Below, in pieces: positions 17,907-27,318 of a stretch of 64,000 nt of DNA. Origin of the DNA: Luteitalea sp. TBR-22 (GTDB taxonomy: Bacteria; Acidobacteriota; Vicinamibacteria; Vicinamibacterales; Vicinamibacteraceae); contig NZ_AP024452.1 of NCBI RefSeq assembly GCF_016865485.1, positions 248,001 through 312,000 of the forward strand, read 5' to 3'. Position numbers and translations under genes: made by a program. Within the stretch, counting starts at the first letter, position 1; the number at the start of each line of letters is the position of its first letter. The notes under the pieces were generated by a model. The model was not told where the DNA came from. It saw nothing but the letters and a program-made list of their open reading frames with translations, and made no database searches.

Positions 17907-19280
17907 TCAGTTGCCGTGCGCGGCGCTCTGGAGGTCGGCGCCCGTGATCGGCACGCCGAGGCGCGCCGACATGCGGTACAGCGTGCGCCGGTCGATCCCG
18001 AGCGCGGCGGCCGTCCGCGTCCGGTTACCGGCGAAGCGCTGGAGCGCGTACACGAGGTAGCGGCGTTCCAGTTCGTCGAGCGTCGGCATGTCGACGAAGG
18101 GATGCGCGCCGGCCGGGGTGCCTGCCGGGGCGTCGACGCCGACGTCCCTGGCGTCGACCACGGGGTTGCGGGCGGAGACGACGAGTCGCTCGATCACGTT
18201 TTCCAACTCCCTGACATTGCCTGGCCAGTCCAACTGGCGCAGGCGTGCGATGGCGCCGCCCGAGAAGGTGACGACCCGTCCGGCGCGCTGGCTGGCGTCG
18301 CGCGAGAAGTGCTCCACGAGCAGGGGAATGTCCTGTCGGCGATCGCGCAGCGGCGGGACGCGGATCAGGAACACGGCGAGGCGGAAGAAGAGGCCCTGGC
18401 GGAATCGCGCCGCGGCGATCGCTCCCTCGATGTCTGCGCCGGTGGTCGCGACCACCCGGGCATCGACGGGCACGGGCGCGTCAGCCCCCGCAGCACGCAC
18501 CGTGCGGTCCTGCAGGACCCGCAGCAGGCGATCCTGCATCCCGAGCGAGAGCTCCGAGACGTTGTCGAGCAGCAGCGTTCCCCCTGCGGCTTGCACGAAC
18601 GCTCCCGGGGTGTCGCTGGAATCGCCCGAGTTGACACCCGCCACGTGGCCGAACAGCGCCGACGCCGCCTGCGTATCCGAGAGGGCGGCGCAGTTGATCG
18701 ACAGGAACGGCCCGCTGGCCCGCGGCCCTTCCGCGTGCAGCGCACGCGCGACGCGATGCTTGCCCGATCCGCTCTCGCCGACGATCAGCACGGGCGCGCT
18801 GGCCGAGGCCGCCTGCTGGACGTGCCTGCGCAGGTGCAGCGTCGCCGGCGCCCGGCCGAGGAGGCGTTCGTCCAGTGCCGCGGCCGCTGCGGGATGCCCC
18901 GTACCGGTCGGCTGTGCGAGCGCCCGATCAACGGCCGCGCGCAGGAGGTGCGGGTCGCAGGGCTTGCCGAGGTAGTCGGCCGCGCCAGCCCGGAAGGCCT
19001 CGACGGCGCCATCGAGCGTGCCGGCGCTGCTGATCACGAGGACGCGCGTGTGATCCGAGGCGCGGCGCATGGCATTGATCACGTCGGCCCCGTTCTCGCC
19101 CGCGCCGAACACGCACTCGGTGACCACAAGGTCGGGAGGCGCGGACTCGGCCATTCGCGCAAGGGCATCCTGCGCGCTGCTGACTACCTCGATCTCTCGA
19201 TCGGGGCCTGCCAGCGCGTGGCTCAGGACGACGGCGTTGTCCTGGTCCCCGTCGACGATGAGAACGGTCCGAGTGGACAC
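17907..19280 (-). CDS. NtrC-type response regulator with altered receiver and AAA+ motifs
   Basis: The layout is receiver (1-120), AAA+ domain (145-370) and a Fis-type HTH (about 415-455, RTRTAAALGIDRRTLYR), as in sigma-54 activators. Key residues differ. The phosphoacceptor position is Glu55 (VVTEC instead of VVTD), the acidic pair is Asp10-Gly11, and Ser84 replaces the conserved Thr; Lys106 remains. Walker A is GESGSGKH. Walker B reads LLLDN where DE is usual. The sigma-54-contacting GAFTGA loop is GVNSGD (about 215-220). The protein may act without phosphorylation, and perhaps without sigma-54, as a DNA-binding regulator. No histidine kinase adjoins it. Family certain, activity uncertain. 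Confidence 0.9.
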   Translation of the reverse strand: MSTRTVLIVDGDQDNAVVLSHALAGPDREIEVVSSAQDALARMAESAPPDLVVTECVFGAGENGADVINAMRRASDHTRVLVISSAGTLDGAVEAFRAGAADYLGKPCDPHLLRAAVDRALAQPTGTGHPAAAAALDERLLGRAPATLHLRRHVQQAASASAPVLIVGESGSGKHRVARALHAEGPRASGPFLSINCAALSDTQAASALFGHVAGVNSGDSSDTPGAFVQAAGGTLLLDNVSELSLGMQDRLLRVLQDRTVRAAGADAPVPVDARVVATTGADIEGAIAAARFRQGLFFRLAVFLIRVPPLRDRRQDIPLLVEHFSRDASQRAGRVVTFSGGAIARLRQLDWPGNVRELENVIERLVVSARNPVVDARDVGVDAPAGTPAGAHPFVDMPTLDELERRYLVYALQRFAGNRTRTAAALGIDRRTLYRMSARLGVPITGADLQSAAHGN

Positions 19281-19994
19281 TGTTCAGCAGCGTACAGAGC
19301 CTGATGGCTGAGCAAATGCTGTCCTTGGTCTAGATGGCCTTCACGCCGGATCGAACGTCTGCTCCCCGGGAGACTACAGCCTCAGGTTCGTGTCGCTTTG
19401 CCCCGGTCCAGACCTCTGCCGTGTCGCTTGGCGGTGATGTCGGGTGCAGGGGGCCGCTGGCGGGTAGTCATTCGTCATGGCGACTCTCCCAACGAGCGGC
19501 CGGGCTTGGTTTCGAACGATGGCGGAGACGGTTCTGTTTTGTGTGGCTAACTTTGGTTAGTATTGCGGAGGCCAGGGTCTCCACGTGTGTGTCATTACCG
19601 CGCATCCGGCGCCTGGACCCCTGCGCTCAGGGGCCGAGGGGCGTGTACAGGACGCGCCAGGCGACTCCAAAGTGGGCGTCGATCCCTTTCAGCGGATGAA
19701 TTTCTACCTCTGGGAGAACTACTCGAGCTCGGCGTTTCTGATGAGCCGGCCGCTGATCATGAAAAATGCGGCCATTTCTCACAAAAACCGCCTTCCGATG
19801 GCGCCTGGCATGCCGGATGCATAGGTGAGGGTCACCAAAGGTTGCGCCGTGCGCCTCGGGGGAGGTAGACGGCACTCGTTCTTTGACCCGTCAGGGGCGC
19901 AACACGGCAGGCTCCGTCAGCGAAGTGGCTGGCGGGCAGTTTGATTCACGAAGGCAGCGGACCCGCGGGCTCGCTGCACAGGGGAGAAATGGAA
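19281..19994. other. Gene-free stretch between the NtrC-type and PEP-CTERM genes
   Basis: About 714 bp with lower GC than its surroundings. Short open frames occur on both strands but none has a ribosome-binding site or recognisable product. It includes the sigma-54-type promoter at 19806-19821. I see nothing else in it. Confidence 0.7.
19806..19821 (+). promoter_or_regulatory. Candidate sigma-54 promoter for the PEP-CTERM gene
   Basis: TGGCATG, four bases, then GATGCA gives the GG-N10-GC spacing of the -24/-12 elements. It matches the consensus TGGCACG-N4-TTGCA at most positions. It lies about 170 bp before the PEP-CTERM start. PEP-CTERM genes are known in other bacteria to be driven by sigma-54 with a PrsR-type activator. 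Confidence 0.55.
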
Positions 19995-20612
19995 ATGAAG
20001 CTCGCTCGTCTCGTTGCCGCCGCGGCCCTGGTCGCCGGCCTCTCGTTCAGCACGACCGCCCAGGCGGCTCCCATCGTTGGCACGGGCCAGGTGTCGCTCG
20101 GCGTCAGTGACTGGACGCCCGCTGGCCTGATCAACACGGGCACGACGTTCCAGTTCAGCTTCTCGCTGCTCGCTGGTACGGGCGGCCCGGGAAGCCAGTT
20201 CAGCATCGTTCCCTCGGGGCTCCCGGACGGTCTGGGCGCGAGCTCGGCCATCGTGACCCAGTCGCTCACCGCCACGGTGGGCACCCCGGTGACCTTCGAC
20301 GCGGCATGGGGTGACTTCAGCGGCGTGGTGACGTTTGCCGGCCTCAACCCCGGCAGCACGTCCACCAACCGCACCGTGTCGGTGTTCGCGCTCGGCACGT
20401 TCACGCCTCAGGGGCTCCTGAACACGTTCACGCCGGGCCCGATGAGCCTGAGCTTCTCGGCCACCCAGACCCGCAGCGGTCAGGACGACGAGGAGGGCTC
20501 GGTGTCGGCCTCCTACACGATCGCGTCGCCGCCCGCGGTGCCGGAGCCGGCAACGCTGACGCTGCTCGGCCTCGCGCTCGGCTCGGCTGGCTTCCTGCGC
20601 CGCCGCCGCTAG
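19995..20612 (+). CDS. PEP-CTERM sorted exported protein
   Basis: A 205-residue secreted protein. A signal peptide (MKLARLVAAAALVAG to about residue 24) is followed by a beta-rich Ser/Thr/Gly body. The C-terminus is a classic PEP-CTERM sorting signal: VPEP, a hydrophobic helix (LLGLALGSAGFL) and a run of Arg. Exosortase (EpsH) would cleave it at the outer surface, usually in bacteria making exopolysaccharide. No exosortase is in this window. Start at 19995 is preferred because GGGGAG at 19981-19986 is 8 bases upstream; ATG 19989 is too close. A sigma-54-type promoter lies upstream. Confidence 0.92.
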   Translation: MKLARLVAAAALVAGLSFSTTAQAAPIVGTGQVSLGVSDWTPAGLINTGTTFQFSFSLLAGTGGPGSQFSIVPSGLPDGLGASSAIVTQSLTATVGTPVTFDAAWGDFSGVVTFAGLNPGSTSTNRTVSVFALGTFTPQGLLNTFTPGPMSLSFSATQTRSGQDDEEGSVSASYTIASPPAVPEPATLTLLGLALGSAGFLRRRR

Positions 20613-20629
20613 TCGGTCGATGATTTGAG

Positions 20630-20665
20630 GACTGCCGGACACGCCTCCCCGCGTGCCCGGCAGTC
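20630..20665. terminator. Strong hairpin after the PEP-CTERM gene
   Basis: 15-base arms (20630-20644 and 20651-20665) with one mismatch and a 6-base loop, 18 bp after the stop codon. The downstream tail GTGTGTC is only weakly T-rich. Confidence 0.6.
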
Positions 20666-20841
20666 GTGTGTCAGGGCGACGGACATCGACGTCCCCGCCC
20701 TGAGGGTCTCCGGCCCGCGCAGAGACCTTGCTGGTTCGTGCCTCGGTTGCTTCCGGGATCGCGCACCGGCGACGAAACGTCCGCCGCAGGGCGGCCCCCG
20801 CCGTGGCTCCCCCCGCGCGGCCCGCTCTTCCCGGACCACGG

Positions 20842-20873
20842 ACGCCCCTCGCTCCTCACCGAGCGGGGGGCGT
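20842..20873. terminator. Hairpin between convergent genes
   Basis: 13-base GC-rich arms (20842-20854 and 20861-20873, one mismatch) with a 6-base loop, followed by TCGTCTTT. It lies between the end of the PEP-CTERM unit and the end of the metal-efflux operon and could stop transcription from either side. Confidence 0.6.
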
Positions 20874-20923
20874 TCGTCTTTGCCCCAAGGACGGGAGCGC
20901 CGGGAAATGCCTGGCGACGACCG

Positions 20924-22354
20924 TCACGCGCTCTGGCGCTGACCCGGGACCGTCAGCTCGAAGACGGTCCCGGCCTCGCTCGACGCGCGGACGCGCAGCG
21001 TGCCGCCGTGCCATGCGGCGATGGCCCGGCTCAGCGCCAGTCCCAGGCCCGTCCCGCCGGTCCGCCGCGACCGCGACGGTTCCCGCCGGTAGAACCGGTC
21101 GAAGACCCGCTCCCACTCCTCGGCCGGGATCCCCGGTCCCGAATCGGCGACCTCGATGCGCACCCTGCCGGCCTCCCATGCGTCGCCCGGGGCCGGCTCG
21201 TCGCAGCCGCTGATGCGGACGGTCCCACCGTCGCGGTTGTACTTCACGGCGTTGACGACCACGTTCTCGATCGCCCGGGCCAGCAGCACCGGTTGCCCAT
21301 AGGCGACCAACTGGTCGAGTCCCTCATGCGCCAGCGTGATGCGGCGGCCCTTCGCCTCGGCTTCCACTCGCGCGCATGCGGCCTCGACCAGCGCCCGCAC
21401 CGGCACTTCCTCGGCGCGCATGTCGCCGGTGCCCTCCTCGGCTCGCACCAGCAGCATCAACTGCTCCGACATCGTCGCCAGCCCGTCGATCTGGGCCCGA
21501 AGGCGCTGCAGGGTCTCGCGGTATTCGTCGCCGGAACGCTCGCGCTTCAGGGCGACGTCGATCTCGCCGGCCATGGCGGTGAGCGGGGTGCGCAGTTCGT
21601 GCGAGGCGTCGGCGGCGAACCGGCGATTGCCGTCGATGACGCGGTGCAGCCGCTCCAGCATCTCGTTGAGCAGCCGCGTCATGCGCCCGATCTCGTCGTC
21701 GCTGCGCGGCGGGTCGAGGCGCATGTCGATGTCGCCGGTGGCGATGCGGGCCGCCCGCGCCGTGATCTCGTCGATCGGGCCGAGGGCGCGCGAGGCCAGC
21801 AGGAACCCGATCCACGCGGTGGCGCCGAGGCCGATGGCCCACACGGCGAGCAGCACGGCAGCCAGCTGCGAGAGCAGGGCGTCGAGCTGGTCGGTGAACA
21901 CGCCCACCGCGGCGATGTAGGGGGCGCTGGCGTCCTTGATGTGCGCCGTCACGACGCGCCCGCGCCGGCCGTCGAGCGTCACGGTCATCACGCCGTGCTC
22001 GTCGCGCGCCGCCCGTGCAAAGGCCTCCTGGTCGAGCACGCGCCGGCCGCGCAGCACCGCCGACTCGAACACGACGGCGCCGCCGAGCGAGTAGTACTGC
22101 ACGAACTTGCCGGTCGACTCGCCGCCGCCGAGGTCCTCGACGGGCACCTCGTGGAGGTGCAGCGTGCCGCCCGCGTCGGTGGACGAGGCAATCTCGGTCG
22201 AGGCCAGGGTGCGCAGGTTGGCGTCCAGGTCGCGCTGCGCGAACGTGCGGACGCCCATGTACACCGCGGTGTTGGCACAGGCCAGCAGCAGGCCGAACGC
22301 CGCCGTCCAGCGCAGGGTCAGCCGGGCGCGGAACGACAGGGGGCGGCGGGTCAC
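20924..22354 (-). CDS. Sensor histidine kinase of the metal-efflux operon (CusS/CzcS-like)
   Basis: A 476-residue membrane kinase. Two transmembrane segments (about 12-32 and 165-190) enclose a periplasmic sensing region, followed by HAMP, the H-box [13 protein letters not shown], then the HATPase motifs NAVKYN, DSGPGIP and GTGLGLALS. It should phosphorylate the response regulator encoded just upstream, whose stop overlaps this gene's GTG start (GTGA at 22351-22354). Being the last gene of a czcCBA-type operon, it probably senses a divalent or monovalent metal in the periplasm; which one is not readable. Confidence 0.92.
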   Translation of the reverse strand: MTRRPLSFRARLTLRWTAAFGLLLACANTAVYMGVRTFAQRDLDANLRTLASTEIASSTDAGGTLHLHEVPVEDLGGGESTGKFVQYYSLGGAVVFESAVLRGRRVLDQEAFARAARDEHGVMTVTLDGRRGRVVTAHIKDASAPYIAAVGVFTDQLDALLSQLAAVLLAVWAIGLGATAWIGFLLASRALGPIDEITARAARIATGDIDMRLDPPRSDDEIGRMTRLLNEMLERLHRVIDGNRRFAADASHELRTPLTAMAGEIDVALKRERSGDEYRETLQRLRAQIDGLATMSEQLMLLVRAEEGTGDMRAEEVPVRALVEAACARVEAEAKGRRITLAHEGLDQLVAYGQPVLLARAIENVVVNAVKYNRDGGTVRISGCDEPAPGDAWEAGRVRIEVADSGPGIPAEEWERVFDRFYRREPSRSRRTGGTGLGLALSRAIAAWHGGTLRVRASSEAGTVFELTVPGQRQSA

Positions 22355-23031
22355 GACGCCCCGCGGGTCAGCATGTAGCCGAGGCCGCGGATGGTGCGGA
22401 TCCTGTCGGCGGCGGCCGTGCCGGCGAGCTTGCGACGCAGGTAGCCGACGTACACGTCGGCGAGGTTGGAGCACGGATCGTAGTCGCCGCCCCAGACGTG
22501 CTCGGCCAGCTGGTCGCGCGACACGATGGTCCCGGCGCGGCGCATCAGGTACTCGAGCAGGCGGTACTCGGTGGCGGTGAGCGACACGGGCACGCCGTCG
22601 ACGGCCGCCTGGTGCGCCTCCTGGTCGAGGGTGAGCGGGCCGGCCTGCAGCACCGCCGTCAGGCTGCGGGTCCGTCCCCGGCGGGTGAGCGCGCGCAGGC
22701 GCGCCACCACCTCGTCGAAGGCGAACGGCTTGACCAGGTAGTCGTCGGCGCCGGTGTCCAGGCCGCGGACGCGATCGCCGACCGTGTCGCGCGCGGTCAC
22801 CATCAGGATGGGCGTGTCCAGCCCGTGGGCGCGCAGCCGACGGCACACCTCGAAGCCGTCGAGCACCGGCAGCATCACGTCGAGCAGGATGGCGTCGTAG
22901 TCGCCTGTGAGGGCCTGGGCCTCGCCCGCCTCGCCATCCTCGGCCAGGTCCACCAGGTGTTGGTCCTCGCGGAGGCCCTTCACCAGGAAGTGGCTGATCG
23001 TGGGGTCATCCTCGACGACGAGCAGTCGCAT
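22351..23031 (-). CDS. OmpR/PhoB-family response regulator (CusR/CzcR-like)
   Basis: A 226-residue two-domain regulator. The receiver has VVEDD near residue 6, phosphoacceptor Asp in LLDVMLP near 51, Thr in MVTAR and Lys in VKPFAF. The C-terminal winged helix ends in [10 protein letters not shown] and [11 protein letters not shown]. It should bind repeats upstream of its own operon and activate metal efflux. Its start lies 26 bp inside the end of the RND pump gene, and its stop overlaps the kinase start, so translation is coupled. Confidence 0.94.
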   Translation of the reverse strand: MRLLVVEDDPTISHFLVKGLREDQHLVDLAEDGEAGEAQALTGDYDAILLDVMLPVLDGFEVCRRLRAHGLDTPILMVTARDTVGDRVRGLDTGADDYLVKPFAFDEVVARLRALTRRGRTRSLTAVLQAGPLTLDQEAHQAAVDGVPVSLTATEYRLLEYLMRRAGTIVSRDQLAEHVWGGDYDPCSNLADVYVGYLRRKLAGTAAADRIRTIRGLGYMLTRGAS

Positions 23032-26000
23032 GGAAGCGGTCCTCGATCATTTCATACACCACCGGCAGCACGATCAGCGTGAGCAGCGTCGAGGTGATGA
23101 TGCCGCCGATGACCACCGAGGCCAGCGGCCGCTGCACCTCGGCGCCCGCGCCGTGCGACAGCGCCATGGGGACGAACCCCAGCGCGGCGACCAGCGCCGT
23201 CATCAGCACCGCCTTCAGCCGCGACTCCGCGCCGCGCAGCACGGCCTCGTGGAGCTGGTGTCCCTCGGCCCGCAACTGGTTGACGGCCGTGACCATCACC
23301 ACGCCGTTGAGCACGGCGACGCCGAACAGCGCGATGAAGCCCACCGACGCCGAGAGGTTCAGGTTGAGGCCGCGCAGCCACAGCGCGGCGATGCCGCCGA
23401 CGAGGGCGAACGGCACGTTGAGGATGATCAGCGCCGCCTGGCGCACGTTGTGGAAGGTGACGTAGAGCAGCGCGAAGATGATGGCGAGCGACAGGGGGAT
23501 CACCAGGGCGAGCCGTGCGGTGGCACGCGCCTGGTTCTCGAACTGTCCGCCCCACCGGACGTAATAGCCGACCGGCAGCTTCACCGCCGTCATCTTCGAC
23601 TGCGCCTCGGCGACGAAGCTGCCGATGTCGCGCCCGCGCACGTTGCACTGCACGACCAGGCGCCTCTGGCTGTTCTCGTGGCTGATCGCCTCGGGCGTGC
23701 TGGTGCGCCTGATCGAGGCCACCCGCGCCAGCGGCACCTTCTCGCCGCCCGGTGCGGTGAGGAGCACGTTGCCGAGCGCCTCCTCGTGGGCGCGGACCGA
23801 CTCGGGGAACTTGACCACGACCGGGATCCGCTTGGGGCCCTCGAGCACCTCGGTGGCGTCGGTGCCGCCGACCGCCGCCTCGACCACCCGCTGCACGTCC
23901 TCGACGTGCAGCCCGTAGCGGGCAATCGCCTGCCTGTCGATCACCATCTCGAGCTGCGACGCGCCGGAGAAGACCTCGACCTGCAGGTCGGCGACGCCGC
24001 GGACCCTGGCCAGGACGGCCTCGATCTCGGCCGCCAGCCGCTCGAGCGTGGTGCTGTCCTCGCCGAAGATCTTCACCGCGACGTCGGCCTTGACGCCCGA
24101 CACGACCTCGTCGAGGCGCATGGCCATCGGCTGCGTGAAGTTGACCGTCACGCCCGGCATCTGGCCGAGCGCCTCCGCCAGGGCCTCGATCAGCGCGTCC
24201 TTGTCCCGACCGGTCGTCCACGTGTCCTCCGGATGCAGGTTCACGTAGACGTCGCCCTGGTAGATGCCCATCGCCTCGGTGGCCAGCTCCGGCCGTCCCA
24301 GCTTGGTCACCACCTGCGACACCTCGGGGAAGCGCCCGACGATCTGCTCCACCTTGGTGGAGATGCCCACCGACTCCTCGAGCGACACCGACGGCAGCTT
24401 GCGCGTCTCGATCAGGATGGCGCCCTCGTCGAGCCTCGGCATGAACTCGGTGCCGATCCACAGCAGCGAGGTGATGGCCGTCGACACGACCACCAGCGCG
24501 ACGGCGATGGTCCGTGCGCGGTGCCGCATGGCGTCGGCCAGGTGGCGCACGTAGCGGTTGCGCAGGCGCAGGAACCAGGCCTCCTCGTGGTGCGCGCCGG
24601 CCATCTTCAGCAGCAGCGACGAGGCGGCCGGCACGGCGGCCAGCGCCAGCAGCAGCGCGCCGAAGATCGCCGAGCACACGGTGATCGCCATCGGCCGGAA
24701 CATCTTCCCCTCGAGCCCCTCGAGCGTGAAGATCGGCAGGTACACCGCGATGATGATCAGCACCCCGAACAGGATCGGCCGGGCCACCTCGATGGCCGCC
24801 GGCGTGAACAGCGCCACTCGCATCCGCGCGGCCTCCTGCCGGTCGCCGGGCATCACCGACTCGGCCTCGGCCCGACGCCTGACGAAGTTCTCCATCATCA
24901 CGACGGCGCCGTCGACGATCAGGCCGAAGTCGATGGCCCCGAGCGACATCAGGTTGGCCGACACGCCGAACAGCCGCATGCCGATGAAGCCGCACAGCAT
25001 CGACAGCGGGATCACCGCGGCGACGATCAGCGACGCGCGGACGTCGCGCAGGAAGAAGAACAGCACGGCCACGACCAGCAGCGAGCCTTCCAGCAGGTTC
25101 TTGCGGACCGTGTGCGCGGTCCGGTCGATGACCTGCGTCTGGTCGTAGAAGGGCACCACCCGGACGCCGGCCGGCAGCGACTTCTCGATCTCGGCGATGC
25201 GCACCTTCGCGCGGTCGCCGACGTCGCGGCCGTTCTCGCCCTTGAGCATGATGACCATGCCGGCGACCGTCTCGCCGCGCCCGTCGCGCGTCACCGCACC
25301 CTGGCGTGGCATCGCCCCGGTGCGCACCTCGGCGACGTCGCGCACCAGCACGGGCACGCCGCCGACCGCGGTGATCACCACCGCCTCGATGTCGGCGTGG
25401 CCGCGCAGCAGCCCGACGCCGCGCACGGTGGTGCGCTCGGCGCGTCGCTCGATGAAGCCGCCGCTGAACGAGAGGTTGTTGCTCGACAGCGCCTCGATGA
25501 CCTGAGCGAGCGCGATGCCGTAGCGCTCGAGCCGCTGCGGATCGACGATGACGTGGAACTGCTCGGTGAGGCCGCCCCACGTGTTGATCTCGCTGACGCC
25601 CGGCGTCGCCCGCAGCCGGTTGCGGATCGACCAGTCGTGCAGCGTCTTGCGCGCCATCACCGACGCGCCGTCGCCGTCGATCAGGTACTGGTAGATCTCG
25701 CCGAACGCCGTGGCGACCGGGCCGAGCGTCGGCTCGGCGCCGGGCGGGATCCGGCTGCGCGCCTCGTTGACCCGCTCGGTCACCAGCTGGCGGGCCAGGT
25801 AGACCGGCACCGCGTCCTCGAAGACCACCGTCACCATCGACAGCCCGAACTTCGAGATCGAGCGGACCTCCTCGGCGCCCGGCGTGCCCATCAGCGCCGT
25901 CTCCACCGGGTAGGTGATGCGCTGCTCGACCTCGGGCGCGGCCAGGCCTGCCGCCTGCGTGACCACCACCACCTGGTTGTTGGTCAGGTCGGGAAAGGCC

Positions 26001-26131
26001 TCGACGGGCAGGTCGCGATACGCGTAGATCCCGGTCGCCACCAGCACGATGACGCACACCAGCACGAAGGCGCGCTGCCGCAGCGCCGCCGCGGTGAACC
26101 GTTCCACCAGTCCCATGCCGCCGGTCGTCAT
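23006..26131 (-). CDS. czcA: Heavy-metal efflux RND pump, CzcA family
   Basis: The inner-membrane proton/metal antiporter of a tripartite efflux system, 1041 residues with the usual 12 transmembrane helices and two large periplasmic loops. The fourth helix reads AIDFGLIVDGAVVMMEN with Asp401, Asp407 and Glu414. This DFG...DGAVV signature belongs to the HME-RND group for divalent cations (Co, Zn, Cd) rather than Cu/Ag pumps. FPDLTNNQV near 46 and NDGVV-like NGVVMVTAVN near the C-terminus are also typical. Its start overlaps the stop of the adaptor gene by one base (TGATG). Specificity is inferred from the motif only. Confidence 0.93.
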   Translation of the reverse strand: MTTGGMGLVERFTAAALRQRAFVLVCVIVLVATGIYAYRDLPVEAFPDLTNNQVVVVTQAAGLAAPEVEQRITYPVETALMGTPGAEEVRSISKFGLSMVTVVFEDAVPVYLARQLVTERVNEARSRIPPGAEPTLGPVATAFGEIYQYLIDGDGASVMARKTLHDWSIRNRLRATPGVSEINTWGGLTEQFHVIVDPQRLERYGIALAQVIEALSSNNLSFSGGFIERRAERTTVRGVGLLRGHADIEAVVITAVGGVPVLVRDVAEVRTGAMPRQGAVTRDGRGETVAGMVIMLKGENGRDVGDRAKVRIAEIEKSLPAGVRVVPFYDQTQVIDRTAHTVRKNLLEGSLLVVAVLFFFLRDVRASLIVAAVIPLSMLCGFIGMRLFGVSANLMSLGAIDFGLIVDGAVVMMENFVRRRAEAESVMPGDRQEAARMRVALFTPAAIEVARPILFGVLIIIAVYLPIFTLEGLEGKMFRPMAITVCSAIFGALLLALAAVPAASSLLLKMAGAHHEEAWFLRLRNRYVRHLADAMRHRARTIAVALVVVSTAITSLLWIGTEFMPRLDEGAILIETRKLPSVSLEESVGISTKVEQIVGRFPEVSQVVTKLGRPELATEAMGIYQGDVYVNLHPEDTWTTGRDKDALIEALAEALGQMPGVTVNFTQPMAMRLDEVVSGVKADVAVKIFGEDSTTLERLAAEIEAVLARVRGVADLQVEVFSGASQLEMVIDRQAIARYGLHVEDVQRVVEAAVGGTDATEVLEGPKRIPVVVKFPESVRAHEEALGNVLLTAPGGEKVPLARVASIRRTSTPEAISHENSQRRLVVQCNVRGRDIGSFVAEAQSKMTAVKLPVGYYVRWGGQFENQARATARLALVIPLSLAIIFALLYVTFHNVRQAALIILNVPFALVGGIAALWLRGLNLNLSASVGFIALFGVAVLNGVVMVTAVNQLRAEGHQLHEAVLRGAESRLKAVLMTALVAALGFVPMALSHGAGAEVQRPLASVVIGGIITSTLLTLIVLPVVYEMIEDRFHATARRRG

Positions 26132-27318
26132 CACTCGCCTTCCGGGGACGCGAGCAGCTGCGACTTCAGCAGGAAGGCGCCGCGCGTGACGACACGTTCG
26201 CCTGCGGCCAGGCCCCGCCGGATCTCCACCCGGCCGTCGCGCTCGGCGCCGGTCTCGACCTCGCGGGGCACGTACCGCCCCTCGGACGCCGGCACGAACA
26301 CCACGCGACGCTCCCCGAGGTCCTGCACCGCGTCGACGGGCACGTGCACCATCGGCGGCGGCGCCACGCCCTCGAGTTGCACCCGCGCGAACATCCCCGG
26401 CTTGAGCCGGCCGTCGCTGTTGGCCACCCGACACCGCACGACCACGCGCCGCGTCGCGGGGTTGATCGTGTCGCCGATGAGGGTGACCGTCGCCGGGAAG
26501 CGATCGGTCGGGTACGCCGAGACCGCCACCTGCACCGGCGCCCCCACCGTGACGCGCGCCAGCACGGCCTCGTCCACCTCGACCAGCACCCAGAGCGTGG
26601 ACGTGTCGCTCACCACGAACAGCGGCGTGCCCGGGGTCACCGCCGTGCCGGTGGTGACGAAGCGTTCCAGCACGACGCCTGCCTGCGGCGTGCGCACCGG
26701 GATGATCTCGGCCGCCGCTGCGGTCTCGGTGGTGGGGATGCCGAGGTGCTCCAGCGACTCGCTGGCGCGACGGACCTCCGCCTGCGCCATCGCGAGTTGT
26801 TCGGTGGCTGCGGCGCGCGCGGCGCGCGCCCGCTCGAGTTCCAGCGTCGAGGCGGCCTTGTCGGCCAGCAGCCGCTCGGTGCGGGCCAGCGCGTCGGAGG
26901 CGTACGCCAGTTCCTGCTCGACGCGTCTCCGGTCGGCGAGCGCCTTGCGGTAGTCGCCCCAGCCGTCGTGCACCTGGTGACTGTGCAGGCCGGCCAGGAC
27001 GGCGCCCTGCCGCACCCGGTCACCGACGTTGGCGCGGGCATCGGCCACCACGCCCTCGACCAGCGCGCCGACGCGGGCCGTGCGCGTGTCGTCGAGCGCG
27101 ATCGTACCGACCGCCTCCAGCGCAGCGCCGATCGCCTCGGCCTTGACGGCCTCCACGGTGACGCCCGCGAGCTGCTGCGAGGTCTTCGACAGCACCACGG
27201 CATCCGGTGGCGCGGCCGGCGCGGCGGCCTGTTCCTGGGGCGCGCCGGAACACGCCACGCCCGCCGTCACGGCGAGCAGGGCGGCGCGGACGCGGGCGCT
27301 GGAGAACACGACGGTCAT
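26131..27318 (-). CDS. czcB: Efflux RND periplasmic adaptor (membrane fusion protein), CzcB-like
   Basis: A 395-residue adaptor linking the RND pump to the outer-membrane channel. An N-terminal lipoprotein-like signal ends at a Cys near residue 23. Next come a lipoyl half (ALVEGVVADARANVGDRV), a long alpha-helical hairpin (residues about 115-195) and the second lipoyl half (IIPVRTPQAGVVLERF), then beta-barrel and membrane-proximal domains ending with LKSQLLASPEGE. It overlaps the channel gene by four bases and the pump gene by one. Confidence 0.92.
   Translation of the reverse strand: MTVVFSSARVRAALLAVTAGVACSGAPQEQAAAPAAPPDAVVLSKTSQQLAGVTVEAVKAEAIGAALEAVGTIALDDTRTARVGALVEGVVADARANVGDRVRQGAVLAGLHSHQVHDGWGDYRKALADRRRVEQELAYASDALARTERLLADKAASTLELERARAARAAATEQLAMAQAEVRRASESLEHLGIPTTETAAAAEIIPVRTPQAGVVLERFVTTGTAVTPGTPLFVVSDTSTLWVLVEVDEAVLARVTVGAPVQVAVSAYPTDRFPATVTLIGDTINPATRRVVVRCRVANSDGRLKPGMFARVQLEGVAPPPMVHVPVDAVQDLGERRVVFVPASEGRYVPREVETGAERDGRVEIRRGLAAGERVVTRGAFLLKSQLLASPEGE

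Noticed and set aside
19334-19875. Short open frames in the gap before the PEP-CTERM gene
   Set aside because: They overlap on both strands, lack ribosome-binding sites and show no conserved pattern.
22907-26953. A very long open frame antisense to the RND pump and adaptor genes
   Set aside because: It exists because GC-rich codons on one strand rarely give stops on the other. Its product is low-complexity Arg/His/Asp-rich and matches no family, while the opposite strand has clear pump and adaptor motifs.
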